The notes beneath the pieces were generated by a model. That model had not been told where the DNA came from. It ran no database searches and worked only from the letters and a program-made list of their open reading frames with translations. Of a stretch of DNA of 64,000 bases, positions 52,349-61,620 are shown one piece after another. Every line of letters starts with the position of its first letter. Position 1 is the first letter of the stretch. Origin of the DNA: CAYQLY01 sp964418605 (GTDB taxonomy: Bacteria; Bacteroidota; Bacteroidia; Cytophagales; Cyclobacteriaceae); contig CAYQLY010000001.1 of assembly GCA_964418605.1 (NCBI GenBank), positions 1 to 64,000 on the forward strand, read 5' to 3'. The position numbers and the translations under genes were made by a program.

Positions 52349-54412
52349 ATGAACTATAAAATAAGTATTTTACTAGCTGCTCTTGTATGGGTAGCTTGTA
52401 CTAAGAAACAAGAACAAGGATCTCAAAATCAACCAGATGATTTTTCAAATTTTGAATATATGAATGAAAGTTTTGCAGATATACAGATATTGCGCTATAA
52501 CGTGCCTGGATTTACAGCGCTTTCTGCTCAGCAAAAAGAATTATTATATTATTTATATCAAGCAGCTCTTTGTGGTAATGATATCACATGGGATCAAAAC
52601 TATAAGTATAATCTAACTGTTCGTAAAACATTGCAAGCTATTTTAATGGCTTCTTCAATCGATACAACAACTAAACAATATCACGCATTTATGGTGTATG
52701 CTAAAAATGTCTTCTTTAGTAAAGGTATTCATCATCATTATAGTAGTAATAAGTTGATACCTGAGTTTTCTGCTACTTACTTGGGTGAACTTATTAAGAA
52801 AGCAGATCAGACATTGCTTCCGTTAAAGGATAAAGAAACGGTAGAGCAGTTTATTGTACGTATTACACCTGTGATTTGCGATCCTAAAGTAGCTCCTAAA
52901 AAAGTAAATTTAGACTCTAAACAAGATTTGGTTTTATCGTCAGCTGTTAATTTTTATAATGGTGTGACTCAAAAAGAAGTAGAAGATTTTTATAAAAAGA
53001 TAATTCATTCTTTTGATTCTACACCGGTAAGTTTTGGTCTAAACTCTCAATTGGTGAAACTGAATGGTAAAGTTCAAGAGAAAACATGGAAAATAGGAGG
53101 AATGTATAGTTCTGCCATCGAAAAGATAGTCTATTGGTTAGAGAAAGCAATTCCTGTTGCTGAAACAGAAGCACAGAAAAAAGCATTACAACTTCTTGTT
53201 GAGTTTTATAAAACAGGTGATCTTGAAAAATTCGATGAATACAGTATAGCATGGGTTCAGGATACAGCGAGTGTAGTTGATGTAGTTAATGGATTTATTG
53301 AAGTGTATAATGATCCATTGGGTTATCGTGGCACATTTGAAAGTATGGTCAGTATTCGAGATGAAGAGATAACTAAGCGTATTAAATCAATTGGTAATCA
53401 GGCACAGTGGTTTGAAGATAATAGCTCATTATTTCCTGAGCATAAGAAAAAAAATGTTAAAGGAATTACAGCCAAAGTAATCAATGTTGTGGTTGAGTCT
53501 GGCGATGCGGCACCTTCTACTCCTATTGGAGTTAATTTGCCAAATAGCAATTGGATTCGCCAAAGGCATGGTTCTAAATCGGTGACTTTGGGTAATATAG
53601 TACACTCCAATAATGAAGAAAAAAAATCAAATGGAGAATTGGAAGAATTTTGGTTTGGTGAAGAAATTATTAATCGGGCTAAAAAATATAGAGCATTAAG
53701 TGAAGCACTTCAAGTAGATATGCACGAGGTTATTGGTCATGCGAGTGGTCAGCTTAATCCCGGTGTGGCAGATTTTAGTGTTACATTAAAAAACTATGCT
53801 AATACATTAGAAGAGGCACGTGCGGATTTAGTAGCTCTATATTATGCTATTGATCAAAAGTTAGTAGATATTGGTGTGATGCCAAGCATAGAAGTGGGTA
53901 TGGCTCAATATGATTACTATATTACTAATGCATTGTTAAAACAAATGTCCCGTATTCCAGCCCATGAGAATCAATTAGAGGAAGCTCATATGCGCAATCG
54001 CCAATTGATAGCATTATGGGCGTATGAAAAAGGTAAATCAGATAGTGTGATTGTAAAAAAAGTCATCGAAGGCAAAACCTATTTTCATGTTTTAGATTAT
54101 ACTAAGCTGCGCACTCTTTTTGGTCAGCTATTGAAAGAAATTCAACGTATTAAATCCGAAGGTGATTATAAAGCCGGACGTCATTTAGTAGAGACGTATG
54201 GTGTTAAGTTGGATCCTCAATTGCATAAAGAGGTACTAGAACGGTATAGTAAATTAAATTTAGCGCCGTATAAAGGATTTATTCAGCCTGTATTAACTCC
54301 AGTTATGGAGGATGGTAAAATTAAAGATGTCCAAATTAGTTATCCAGATCATTTTTTAAAACAAATGCTTGATTATAGCAGCCAATATAGTTTCTTACCA
54401 ATAGAGAATTAG
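52349..54412 (+). CDS. Dipeptidyl peptidase III (M49) lipoprotein
   Basis: 687 residues from the ATG at 52349. MNYKISILLAALVWVAC is a lipoprotein signal. The M49 active site is HEVIGH at 53723-53740 (the hexapeptide HExxGH form), and the third zinc ligand lies in EEARAD at 53810-53827. It should release dipeptides from the N-terminus of peptides in the periplasm or at the surface, complementing the three M13 endopeptidases. Own promoter and terminator. Confidence 0.93.
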   Translation: MNYKISILLAALVWVACTKKQEQGSQNQPDDFSNFEYMNESFADIQILRYNVPGFTALSAQQKELLYYLYQAALCGNDITWDQNYKYNLTVRKTLQAILMASSIDTTTKQYHAFMVYAKNVFFSKGIHHHYSSNKLIPEFSATYLGELIKKADQTLLPLKDKETVEQFIVRITPVICDPKVAPKKVNLDSKQDLVLSSAVNFYNGVTQKEVEDFYKKIIHSFDSTPVSFGLNSQLVKLNGKVQEKTWKIGGMYSSAIEKIVYWLEKAIPVAETEAQKKALQLLVEFYKTGDLEKFDEYSIAWVQDTASVVDVVNGFIEVYNDPLGYRGTFESMVSIRDEEITKRIKSIGNQAQWFEDNSSLFPEHKKKNVKGITAKVINVVVESGDAAPSTPIGVNLPNSNWIRQRHGSKSVTLGNIVHSNNEEKKSNGELEEFWFGEEIINRAKKYRALSEALQVDMHEVIGHASGQLNPGVADFSVTLKNYANTLEEARADLVALYYAIDQKLVDIGVMPSIEVGMAQYDYYITNALLKQMSRIPAHENQLEEAHMRNRQLIALWAYEKGKSDSVIVKKVIEGKTYFHVLDYTKLRTLFGQLLKEIQRIKSEGDYKAGRHLVETYGVKLDPQLHKEVLERYSKLNLAPYKGFIQPVLTPVMEDGKIKDVQISYPDHFLKQMLDYSSQYSFLPIEN

Positions 54413-54442
54413 ACTAAATTAATAGTTTAGGTAAGTTATTGA

Positions 54443-54477
54443 GCACATTTAAGTTTTATCTTAAATGTGCTTTTTTA
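54443..54477 (+). terminator. Intrinsic terminator after the DPP III gene
   Basis: A perfect 11-bp stem (GCACATTTAAG with CTTAAATGTGC) around a six-base loop is followed by TTTTTTA. Confidence 0.85.
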
Positions 54478-54485
54478 TTTAATAC

Positions 54486-54493
54486 TATATTTG
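54486..54493 (+). promoter_or_regulatory. Bacteroidota-type -7 promoter box for pgk
   Basis: TATATTTG matches TAnnTTTG, 18 bases before the pgk ATG at 54511 and just after a terminator. Confidence 0.5.
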
Positions 54494-54510
54494 TATTAAA
54501 ATAATAAATC

Positions 54511-55698
54511 ATGAAAACACTTGATCAGTATTCATTTTCTGGTAAAAAGGCATTGGTTCGTGTCGATTTTAATGTTCCTTTAAATGAGAAGTATGAGATT
54601 ACCGATTTGACGAGAATGAAAGCTTCTGTTCGTACGATTGAGAAAATTTTAAACGATGGAGGAAGTGTTATTTTATTATCTCATTTAGGAAGACCCAAAG
54701 ATGGCTCTTCTGATAAATACTCTTTGAAACACGTGTTGCCTTTTCTTCAAAAGACATTTAAAAATACTGTTTATTTTGTTAATGATTGCATAGGGCAAGA
54801 AGTACAGACTAAAGCAAGTCAGCTCAAAAAAGGAGAAATTTTACTATTAGAAAATCTCCGTTTTTATAAAGAAGAAGAAAAAGGAGATGTGGAATTTGCT
54901 AAAAAATTGGCTAGTTTGGGAGATGTATATGTGAATGATGCATTTGGTACAGCACATCGTGCGCATGCCTCAACAGCTGTAATTGCTCAATTTTTTAAAG
55001 ATAAAATAAGTGGTTATGTGATGCAAGCTGAAATTGAAAATGCACAAAAGGTTTTAGATCATCCGGATCATCCCTATGTAGCTATTATAGGAGGTGCTAA
55101 AATATCTGACAAGATTCTTGTGATTGAGCGATTATTAGATAAAGTAGATCATTTGCTGATAGGTGGTGGGATGTCTTATACTTTTGTTAAGGCATTAGGA
55201 GGTCAAATTGGGAATTCATTACTTGAGTCGGATAAGTTGGGATTGGCTATTGAATTAATAAACAAAGCAAAAGATAAAGGTGTTAACTTGCTATTGCCAG
55301 TTGATTCTGTCATAGCTGATCGATTTTCTAATGAAGCTAACCGTCAAGTAGTTTTAAGTCGTATGATACCTGACGGTTGGATGGGACTTGATATTGGTCC
55401 GGAAAGTATTTTAGAATTTTCAAAAATTATTAAAAAAGCTAAAACTATTTTGTGGAATGGTCCGATGGGGGTATTTGAGATGAGTCATTTTGTATCAGGT
55501 ACACGTTCCATAGCTGAGATCATTGCTCATACGACGCAGCAATTTGGGGCTTATTCATTGATTGGAGGAGGAGATTCAGCAGCAGCTGTTAATCAATTTG
55601 GGTTTGGTGATCAGGTGTCTTATATTTCTACTGGAGGTGGTGCATTGTTAGAATATATGGAAGGTAAAATATTGCCTGGCATAGAGGCGCTTGGATAA
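54511..55698 (+). CDS. pgk: Phosphoglycerate kinase
   Basis: 395 residues, normal length. Motifs in order: KKALVRVDFNVPLN at the start, LLSHLGRPKDG, LENLRFYKEEEKGD, NDAFGTAHRAHAST, then the nucleotide-binding C-terminal domain with IIGGAKISDK, LLIGGGMSYTF, LWNGPMGVFE and GGDSAAAVNQFG, ending STGGGALLEYMEG. Glycolytic/gluconeogenic enzyme in the cytosol, making ATP from 1,3-bisphosphoglycerate. Own predicted promoter, no close downstream partner. Confidence 0.98.
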   Translation: MKTLDQYSFSGKKALVRVDFNVPLNEKYEITDLTRMKASVRTIEKILNDGGSVILLSHLGRPKDGSSDKYSLKHVLPFLQKTFKNTVYFVNDCIGQEVQTKASQLKKGEILLLENLRFYKEEEKGDVEFAKKLASLGDVYVNDAFGTAHRAHASTAVIAQFFKDKISGYVMQAEIENAQKVLDHPDHPYVAIIGGAKISDKILVIERLLDKVDHLLIGGGMSYTFVKALGGQIGNSLLESDKLGLAIELINKAKDKGVNLLLPVDSVIADRFSNEANRQVVLSRMIPDGWMGLDIGPESILEFSKIIKKAKTILWNGPMGVFEMSHFVSGTRSIAEIIAHTTQQFGAYSLIGGGDSAAAVNQFGFGDQVSYISTGGGALLEYMEGKILPGIEALG

Positions 55699-55713
55699 GA
55701 TAAGTTAGTTTTT

Positions 55714-56850
55714 TTAACTTTTTAAAGCCATAGATGCAAGTTCTTTTCCCACTTGACTTCCGAGAGCTACGCCCATTCCACTCATACGTACACCGCAATA
55801 AACATGAGGGCTAATTTTTTGTAAAATGTATTTTTTTTCATTTCCCATACCCATAATACCACTCCAACGCATGTCAATTTCTACAGGTTGACTTGGTAAA
55901 ATAACATCATGTAAGAGTTGTTCTAGCTTTGTTTGAATAACGGGTGTTAATCCAAAATTATACGTCTCCTCCGTTTTGAAATCTAGATTTCGGCCTCCGC
56001 CTAAAAGCACACGATTGCCTACATTTCTGAAATAATAAAATCCTTCATCAATATGAAAGGTGCCTTTCCAAGGTAGTTTTTTTATAGGTTGAGTAATGAG
56101 GACTTGAGCTCGTGCTGGCACAACGGGTAGGTGAGGGATGAGCTGTTTGGCAAAGCCATTGGTTGTAATGAGTAAATTTTTTGTACGTAATTCAATGTGA
56201 GATGTGTGTAAGTTTACGCCTGAACTTGTTTCTGAGAATTCAAGAACATTTATCCCATTTAAAATGACTACACCTAGACGCAATACCTTATCTAAAAGCG
56301 CCTGCATCATTTTGCCGGTGTCGATCTGTGCTTCTTTTTTACAATGAACTAATCCGATCGTTTGATTAAAGTTATATTTTTTTATAAGAGATTGTTTGAT
56401 TGTATAAGTAGTAGAATCATTTAATGTTGATTTGATTAGTTTATTGATAGAGTGTAATTGGCTTCGGCATTCGTCCCATAGCGATTCTTGAGTTTTTAAA
56501 AACAACTCATGTCCACCATGGTTTTCATAACCTATATTTTTTTTACCTAAATTTTTAATTAATAATTGAAGTCCATCCCATCGTTTTTTTACTAGACCAA
56601 CAACCTCTTCTTCGGAATTTTTTTTTAGATCACTGGCTATTTCTGATAAACTGCCAAAGCAAGCAAAGCCCGCATTTTTAGTACTTGCTCCTGATGGCAA
56701 TATGCCTCGTTCGATAATAACGACGTGGGATTTTGGTTTTTTTGTTTTTAAATAGAGAGCTGTACTTAAGCCTACAATGCCACTTCCAATAATAATGAAA
56801 TCAGCCTCTCGTAAAAATGTATTTTTTTCCCAGTATGAAATGGTATGCAT
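55714..56850 (-). CDS. FAD-dependent oxidoreductase, DAO family
   Basis: 378 residues. The FAD-binding Rossmann start is FIIIGSGIVGLSTALYLK with IERG at the ribose-binding end, then GASTKNAGFACFGS. A C-terminal GYCGVRMSGMGVALGSQVG-like end (VYCGVRMSGMGVALG) fits the D-amino-acid oxidase/glycine oxidase group. It probably oxidises an amino acid or amine, passing electrons to oxygen or the chain. No signal peptide. Convergent with pgk (16 bases apart). The substrate is unknown. Confidence 0.88.
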   Translation of the reverse strand: MHTISYWEKNTFLREADFIIIGSGIVGLSTALYLKTKKPKSHVVIIERGILPSGASTKNAGFACFGSLSEIASDLKKNSEEEVVGLVKKRWDGLQLLIKNLGKKNIGYENHGGHELFLKTQESLWDECRSQLHSINKLIKSTLNDSTTYTIKQSLIKKYNFNQTIGLVHCKKEAQIDTGKMMQALLDKVLRLGVVILNGINVLEFSETSSGVNLHTSHIELRTKNLLITTNGFAKQLIPHLPVVPARAQVLITQPIKKLPWKGTFHIDEGFYYFRNVGNRVLLGGGRNLDFKTEETYNFGLTPVIQTKLEQLLHDVILPSQPVEIDMRWSGIMGMGNEKKYILQKISPHVYCGVRMSGMGVALGSQVGKELASMALKS

Positions 56851-56930
56851 GTTTGTTACTCTGTTGATAATTTAAAAAAATAATAGGAGTAAATATATTT
56901 GAATATATTTGAATATACGAAACTAGTCAA

Positions 56931-58334
56931 ATGGTATTTTATCAAAGCAATAAATTTATTTTTTTATTGATTTTAACGATTTTAAGTTTTTATGCGTGTA
57001 AAAGTATTAAGCCTCAAAAACCTACGGAATCCTACATTGATACGACATACCATAAGCAACTTTCGTGGGTAAATATTCCTATTCGTATCCCATTAGCAGA
57101 AATAGAAAAACAATTGAATACACAAGTTAAGGGACTCTTATATACGGATAGTATTTTGGATGACGATAACATAGAGCTCAAGGTTTGGAAAAAAGATAAA
57201 ATTAGTATCTCTACGAATGGAGATAATAATTTTTATTTTACTATCCCTTTAAAAGTTTGGGCGATGACTGGATTTGAAGCAGAAAGTTTTGGTATCGATT
57301 TATCTCAGTATAAACAGTTCTTTTTTGAAATTAATTTGAAATTTAAATCGGCTATTCAGATTACAAAAGATTGGAGAGTTGCCGCAGTGACTACACCGGA
57401 TGGCTATGATTGGATCACCAAACCTAAAGTGATGATTGGGCCTTTTGAAGTGCCTATTACACCAGTGCTTAACTATTTGTTGAAAACACAACTGCCAGAG
57501 TTAGCTCAAGAGTTAGATCAACAGATTCAACACCAGTTGACTATTAAAACATATGTAGATCAAGTGTGGACTATTATTCAGCAACCCTTTGAACTTTCTA
57601 AAACATATACAACTTGGCTTCAGATCACACCTGATGCGATTATGATGACACCTATACAAGCAGATGCACGTCATATTGTTTCATTTATTGGTGTGAAAGG
57701 GTATGTTGAATCGGTAGTTGGACAGAAACCCGTTGAGAGGCCTATACAGAAACTACCTAATCTTGAACTTGTTAATGCTGTTCAAGATTACTTTCAAATA
57801 GCAATGATTGGGGAGATTTCTCATGCCTACAGTAAAAAATTATTAGAAGAAAATTTCATTGATAAGAGTTATTCATTTAAAGATGGAAAATACAACATCA
57901 CTATTAAAGCCATTGATCTCTATGGAAGTAATAATCTTTTGGTTCTTAAACTATCCATTATAGGAAGTGCCAGGGGTGATATTTATTTGAAAGGCAAACC
58001 TTATTTTGATGAGCAAACATCAACGATACGAATAAGTCAACTTGACTATGATATTAAAACTAGAAATGCTCTACTCAAAGCAGCTGATTGGTTGAATCAT
58101 GGCAACTTTATTAAAAGTGTTCAAAAAAATTTAGTATTTGATGTCAGTAAAGAGCTTGAAGATATTAAACGGGCTATTCGTGAGAGCTTAAATTCAAATC
58201 GCATAGAAAAAAATATTTTACTTAATGGGAGCTTAGACCGTCTTACCCCAGGAGATGTTTTTATTACACCTCAATCTATTAAAGCGATTGTCTTTGCGGA
58301 GGGTAAGTTACAACTTACCATTGACGGATTTTAA
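56931..58334 (+). CDS. DUF4403 family lipoprotein
   Basis: 467 residues. The N-terminus (FIFLLILTILSFYACKSIKP) is a lipoprotein signal with lipobox FYAC. The rest matches DUF4403 in length and pattern: SWVNIPIRIPLAEIEKQLN at the start, paired halves with repeated beta strands and amphipathic helices, and VFITPQSIKAIVFAEGKL at the C-terminus. The fold may be tubular lipid-binding-like, but that is inference; no enzyme motifs are visible. Periplasmic or outer-membrane location. Divergent from the FAD oxidoreductase. Confidence 0.85.
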   Translation: MVFYQSNKFIFLLILTILSFYACKSIKPQKPTESYIDTTYHKQLSWVNIPIRIPLAEIEKQLNTQVKGLLYTDSILDDDNIELKVWKKDKISISTNGDNNFYFTIPLKVWAMTGFEAESFGIDLSQYKQFFFEINLKFKSAIQITKDWRVAAVTTPDGYDWITKPKVMIGPFEVPITPVLNYLLKTQLPELAQELDQQIQHQLTIKTYVDQVWTIIQQPFELSKTYTTWLQITPDAIMMTPIQADARHIVSFIGVKGYVESVVGQKPVERPIQKLPNLELVNAVQDYFQIAMIGEISHAYSKKLLEENFIDKSYSFKDGKYNITIKAIDLYGSNNLLVLKLSIIGSARGDIYLKGKPYFDEQTSTIRISQLDYDIKTRNALLKAADWLNHGNFIKSVQKNLVFDVSKELEDIKRAIRESLNSNRIEKNILLNGSLDRLTPGDVFITPQSIKAIVFAEGKLQLTIDGF

Positions 58335-58895
58335 TTTCAAAAACTAGTTTTATAACATAAGAAAATAGATGAAAAGTAGCTTTTGAAAGCAGAGTAAACC
58401 ACATGTTTTCAATTGTTACAAACTTTGTTTAGAAAAGTCATTTTCATGTATAGTTTTTTTGACTTTTTTTTTGCTCTATCTTCATTTCCTGCATTCTGAT
58501 GGGGGGTATTTCGTTTATTATGGTATATATTTTAGTTTAAATAGACTTATTTTTATATGAGGCTATGTAGAGTAAATGACCATGAAAATGAATTCCAAGT
58601 CTAAAAATTTATAATATAAAAATTTTATAATAAAATATGTATTTTAATACTAATAAACTTATTATAATAAATTATTAGTATTTATAAAATTATAATTTTA
58701 ATTTTAAATAATTTTTTACACTACTGAAAAATAAAGTTTGTATTAAAAAATGGTAAATTCTTGGATTATTTTAATGATCTATCTTTTTCTTTCCTTAACT
58801 TTAATGTAACGAAAGCTTAGTATGACGTTAATTGCATACACCAAAATCTAAGTTATTTCGTCATTAGTTTTTAAGTGGTTTTCTCATGTAGACAC
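58335..58895. other. Intergenic region, very AT-rich, no gene
   Basis: About 560 bases after the DUF4403 gene. A stretch from about 58600 to 58740 is nearly all A and T and holds the inverted repeat listed separately. No reading frame of note, tRNA or insertion-sequence end is seen. Confidence 0.6.
58646..58682. repeat. Perfect inverted repeat in an AT-rich block
   Basis: AATACTAATAA (58646-58656) pairs with TTATTAGTATT (58672-58682) across a 15-base loop, all within a nearly pure A/T block. It could form a cruciform or bind a protein dimer. AT-rich DNA produces such palindromes by chance more easily than average DNA. Confidence 0.5.
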
Positions 58896-58925
58896 AACGC
58901 GGATCTTTCCGCGTTATGTTTTTTT
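58896..58925 (+). terminator. Hairpin with T-run overlapping the GT4 stop
   Basis: AACGCGGA and TCCGCGTT form an 8-bp stem with a four-base loop, followed by ATG and seven Ts on the plus strand. It overlaps the stop codon of the minus-strand GT4 gene. The T-run faces plus-strand transcription; it may protect the GT4 mRNA 3' end. Confidence 0.55.
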
Positions 58926-60089
58926 AAAACAGTTTAGGAAACGATCAAGAAGCAGCTCTTGCTTAAATTCTTTTTCAGCTAATAAACGTGCGTTTCTAGA
59001 ATAGGCATCTAAATGTAAGGGATCTTGTATAAAAGGAAGTAGTTTTTCAAAAAGTTGTTCATAAGCTGGGGCATAAATACCACATTTATATTTTTCACAC
59101 AAGTCCTTAATCCATCCTTCAATGGTGATGATTGTTAATTTTCCAGCAGCTAGTCCATCAAAAAACTTATTAGGACTGTTGGTTTCTAGAATGGGTATTT
59201 TTAAAAATGAAACCAAGTTAGCATGTGCTACAGCATAAATTTCACGTATAGTTTCTTTATTGACATGCTCCACAAATTGGATATTAGTTAATTGCCGTTC
59301 TTGTGTGCGTTGTTTTGCCCATTCGTGATGTGCTCCTTTACCAGCAATTAAAAAATAAAATTGATTTGGATGATATTCATTGGCATAGGTTGCTGCATTT
59401 ATAATATAGTTGACATCATTGCTTATCCCTAATGAGCCTGTATAGCTGATTACAAATTGATTAGTAATCTTAAATTTTTTTAGGAGTTGATCAGATGGTG
59501 GTGTAGGATAAAAAAAAGTAGTGTCTGCAAAATTGGGTATTAAAATAACTTCTTTTTCAGGAGTTTTATTTAGAATACCTGCTTTCATACCTGGTGATGC
59601 AGCAATGATTCGTGTTGCGCCTTGATAACTTTTCTTCTCTATCCAATACAGTATTTTTTTTAACCATCTGTTTTTAATAAATCCCATTTGGATGGGTGCC
59701 TCAGGCCAGAGATCCATTACTTCAAATAAATAGGGTATTTTTTTTACCTTTTTTAAAAATAAAGCAATAAGTCCTACAGTTAGTGGGGAAGATGATGCAT
59801 AGCAATGGGTACAGTTTTTAATATAAAGTGCTTTCCAACACGCCAGAAATAAAAATTTACAGAATGCATAAGATCGTCTCCAAAATCCTAATCGATTATC
59901 GTAATAAACAGGTAGATAATGCACTTCTATTCCATGGATAATTGCTTTTTTATAGAATCGCTGATTATGAGCGGTGAATACGATTACCTCATGTCCAGCC
60001 TTTTGTAAAGCTAAAGCCATATGGTAAGAGCGTATAGCGCCTCCTTCTTCAGGTGTCACGAAATAGTGATGAATAAATAAAACCTTCAT
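58914..60089 (-). CDS. Glycosyltransferase family 4 (WbuB-like)
   Basis: 391 residues. The N-terminus MKVLFIHHYFVTPEEGGAIR followed by SYHMALALQKAGHEV is the standard start of WbuB-type GT4 enzymes. The donor domain has ISYTGSLGISNDVNYII, QFYFLIAGKGAHH, and a late LETNSPNKFFDGLAAGK in place of the usual E-x7-E block, as in WbuB relatives. Cytosolic or membrane-associated; probably adds N-acetylhexosamine-type sugars to surface polysaccharide, which is known of the family rather than shown here. Divergent from the GT2 gene. Confidence 0.9.
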   Translation of the reverse strand: MKVLFIHHYFVTPEEGGAIRSYHMALALQKAGHEVIVFTAHNQRFYKKAIIHGIEVHYLPVYYDNRLGFWRRSYAFCKFLFLACWKALYIKNCTHCYASSSPLTVGLIALFLKKVKKIPYLFEVMDLWPEAPIQMGFIKNRWLKKILYWIEKKSYQGATRIIAASPGMKAGILNKTPEKEVILIPNFADTTFFYPTPPSDQLLKKFKITNQFVISYTGSLGISNDVNYIINAATYANEYHPNQFYFLIAGKGAHHEWAKQRTQERQLTNIQFVEHVNKETIREIYAVAHANLVSFLKIPILETNSPNKFFDGLAAGKLTIITIEGWIKDLCEKYKCGIYAPAYEQLFEKLLPFIQDPLHLDAYSRNARLLAEKEFKQELLLDRFLNCFKKT

Positions 60090-60147
60090 GCTGCAGATTA
60101 GGAGCGAAAGTTATGGAATATTTTCAAATTTGTGAAAAGATGATTGG

Positions 60148-61352
60148 ATGAGTATACTCTTATTTATAATAATTGCTGTTTTTGTTATTGGTTATATAAG
60201 TGTTCTTATTTATTTTTTGTGGATATGGATAGATATGCCCAGGGTTGATTCTTTTCTTAAAATGAATCCTGGTCGATATGCATCCAGTACTAGCAGGTAT
60301 GTATCTATTATTATTCCTGTACGTAATGAAGAAAAAAATATTGCGTTGCTCTTAAAAGATTTAGCGCATCAATCATTCCCTAAAGATAGGATGGAGATTC
60401 TCATTATAAATGATAGTTCCACAGATCAAACGGTAGATATTGTTAATCAGTTTATAAATCAGAATTCAGATTTGTCTATCAAGATCATTGACCTTGTTGT
60501 AGAAGGGACAATTATGTCGTATAAGAAAAAAGCTATAGAATTAGGTATAGCTCACGCGAAGGGAGAAATCATTGTTACAACAGATGGAGATTGCCGTGTC
60601 AATCATCATTGGATTCAATCTATTTGTAGTTTTATGCGAGATAAAAATGCTTTTTTTGTGAGTGGTCCTGTTCAGTATATTGTACAAAAGAATTTGGTTT
60701 ATTATTTGCAACAAATTGAATTAGCAGCATTGATTTTAGTCGGTGCCGTATGCATGAAGAAAAAAATACCAAGTATGTGTAATGGTGCCAATATGGCTTA
60801 TTTAAAAAGTATTTTTAAAGATGTGGAAGGGTATAAACATGTTGATCAAACACCATCTGGGGATGATGAATTTCTAATGCACAAGATTTTAAAAAAATAT
60901 CCTGATCATGTTTTTTTTCTAAAAGATACTCAAGCTATCGTTTCAACCTATCCTCATTATTCTTTTCAACCTTTTATTCATCAACGTAAAAGGTGGGCAG
61001 GGAAATGGCGGCTGTATCAAGATGTTCGAACAAAATGGATAGGAATTGCTACATTCACCATTAATCTACTTTTTGTTATGAGTGTTGTATTTTATATAGG
61101 TCACTATCTTTCGCTTATACAAATTGGGTGTTTATGGGGCTCTAAGTTATTGATTGAAAATAGAGTGAGCCATTATGCNNNNNNNNNNTGTGTATAAGAG
61201 ACAGCCATTATGCGCTGCGGTTTTTTAGTAAAAGGAATAATTTTTTTGTAACAGCTCTTTTTTCATTGCTTTACCCATTTTATATTATTGTCTTAGGTGT
61301 TTTAATTAACTTTGGGACGTTTGATTGGAAAGGTAGAACAGTATCTACATAA
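60148..61352 (+). CDS. Glycosyltransferase family 2 (interrupted by an assembly artefact)
   Basis: As assembled, the frame breaks at 61179-61213. Removing the 35 inserted bases gives one gene of 389 residues ending at TAA 61350-61352. Transmembrane segment near residues 1-28, then the GT2 catalytic domain with VSIIIPVRNEEKNIALLL, ILIINDSSTDQTV, the D-x-D in TTDGDCRV, GDDEF, and the Q-x-x-R-W motif in HQRKRWAGK. Two or three C-terminal membrane segments follow (IATFTINLLFVMSVVFYI, LLYPFYIIVLGVLI). This is an inner-membrane processive or lipid-linked sugar transferase. It may work with the neighbouring GT4. Confidence 0.85.
61179..61213. other. Assembly gap with Tn5/Nextera adapter remnant and 9-bp duplication
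   Basis: Ten Ns (61179-61188) are followed by TGTGTATAAGAGACAG (61189-61204), the last 16 bases of the 19-base Tn5 mosaic end used in Nextera libraries. CCATTATGC occurs on both sides (61170-61178 and 61205-61213), the 9-bp duplication Tn5 transposase makes. Deleting one copy plus adapter and Ns restores the GT2 reading frame. This is a library and scaffolding artefact, not a biological element. Confidence 0.95.
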
Positions 61353-61357
61353 GTTAA

Positions 61358-61618
61358 ATGACAGAGTTAGAATTTGATGTTTTAGATGAATTATATTTTA
61401 TTATCAGTTTTGATGACTTAAATAAAATTCTGGGCATAGATGAATCAGTATTGAAAAATATACTTTTTGAATTTATTAAAAACGAATGGGTGAGGTGTTT
61501 TTTAAATGATGAAGAAATAATGAGTTATAATGAAAATGATTTGCCGTACAATATCCATAAATATTGCTATCTTGCTAGCAAAAAAGGGTTAATAATACAT
61601 AATCAACGTACTGAATAA
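61358..61618 (+). CDS. Small winged-helix-like protein of unknown function
   Basis: 86 residues. An N-terminal helical segment (FDVLDELYFIISFDDLNKIL) is followed by VLKNILFEFIKNEWVRCFL and YCYLASKKGLIIHNQ, a layout like a small winged-helix domain. No known family motif. It starts six bases after the GT2 stop and ends three bases before the permease start, so it is part of that operon. Confidence 0.6.
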   Translation: MTELEFDVLDELYFIISFDDLNKILGIDESVLKNILFEFIKNEWVRCFLNDEEIMSYNENDLPYNIHKYCYLASKKGLIIHNQRTE

Positions 61619-61620
61619 AT

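Noticed and set aside
61189..61204. Real Tn5/IS50 insertion
   Set aside because: Only 16 bases of mosaic end follow ten Ns, with no transposase or second end; the library artefact explains everything.
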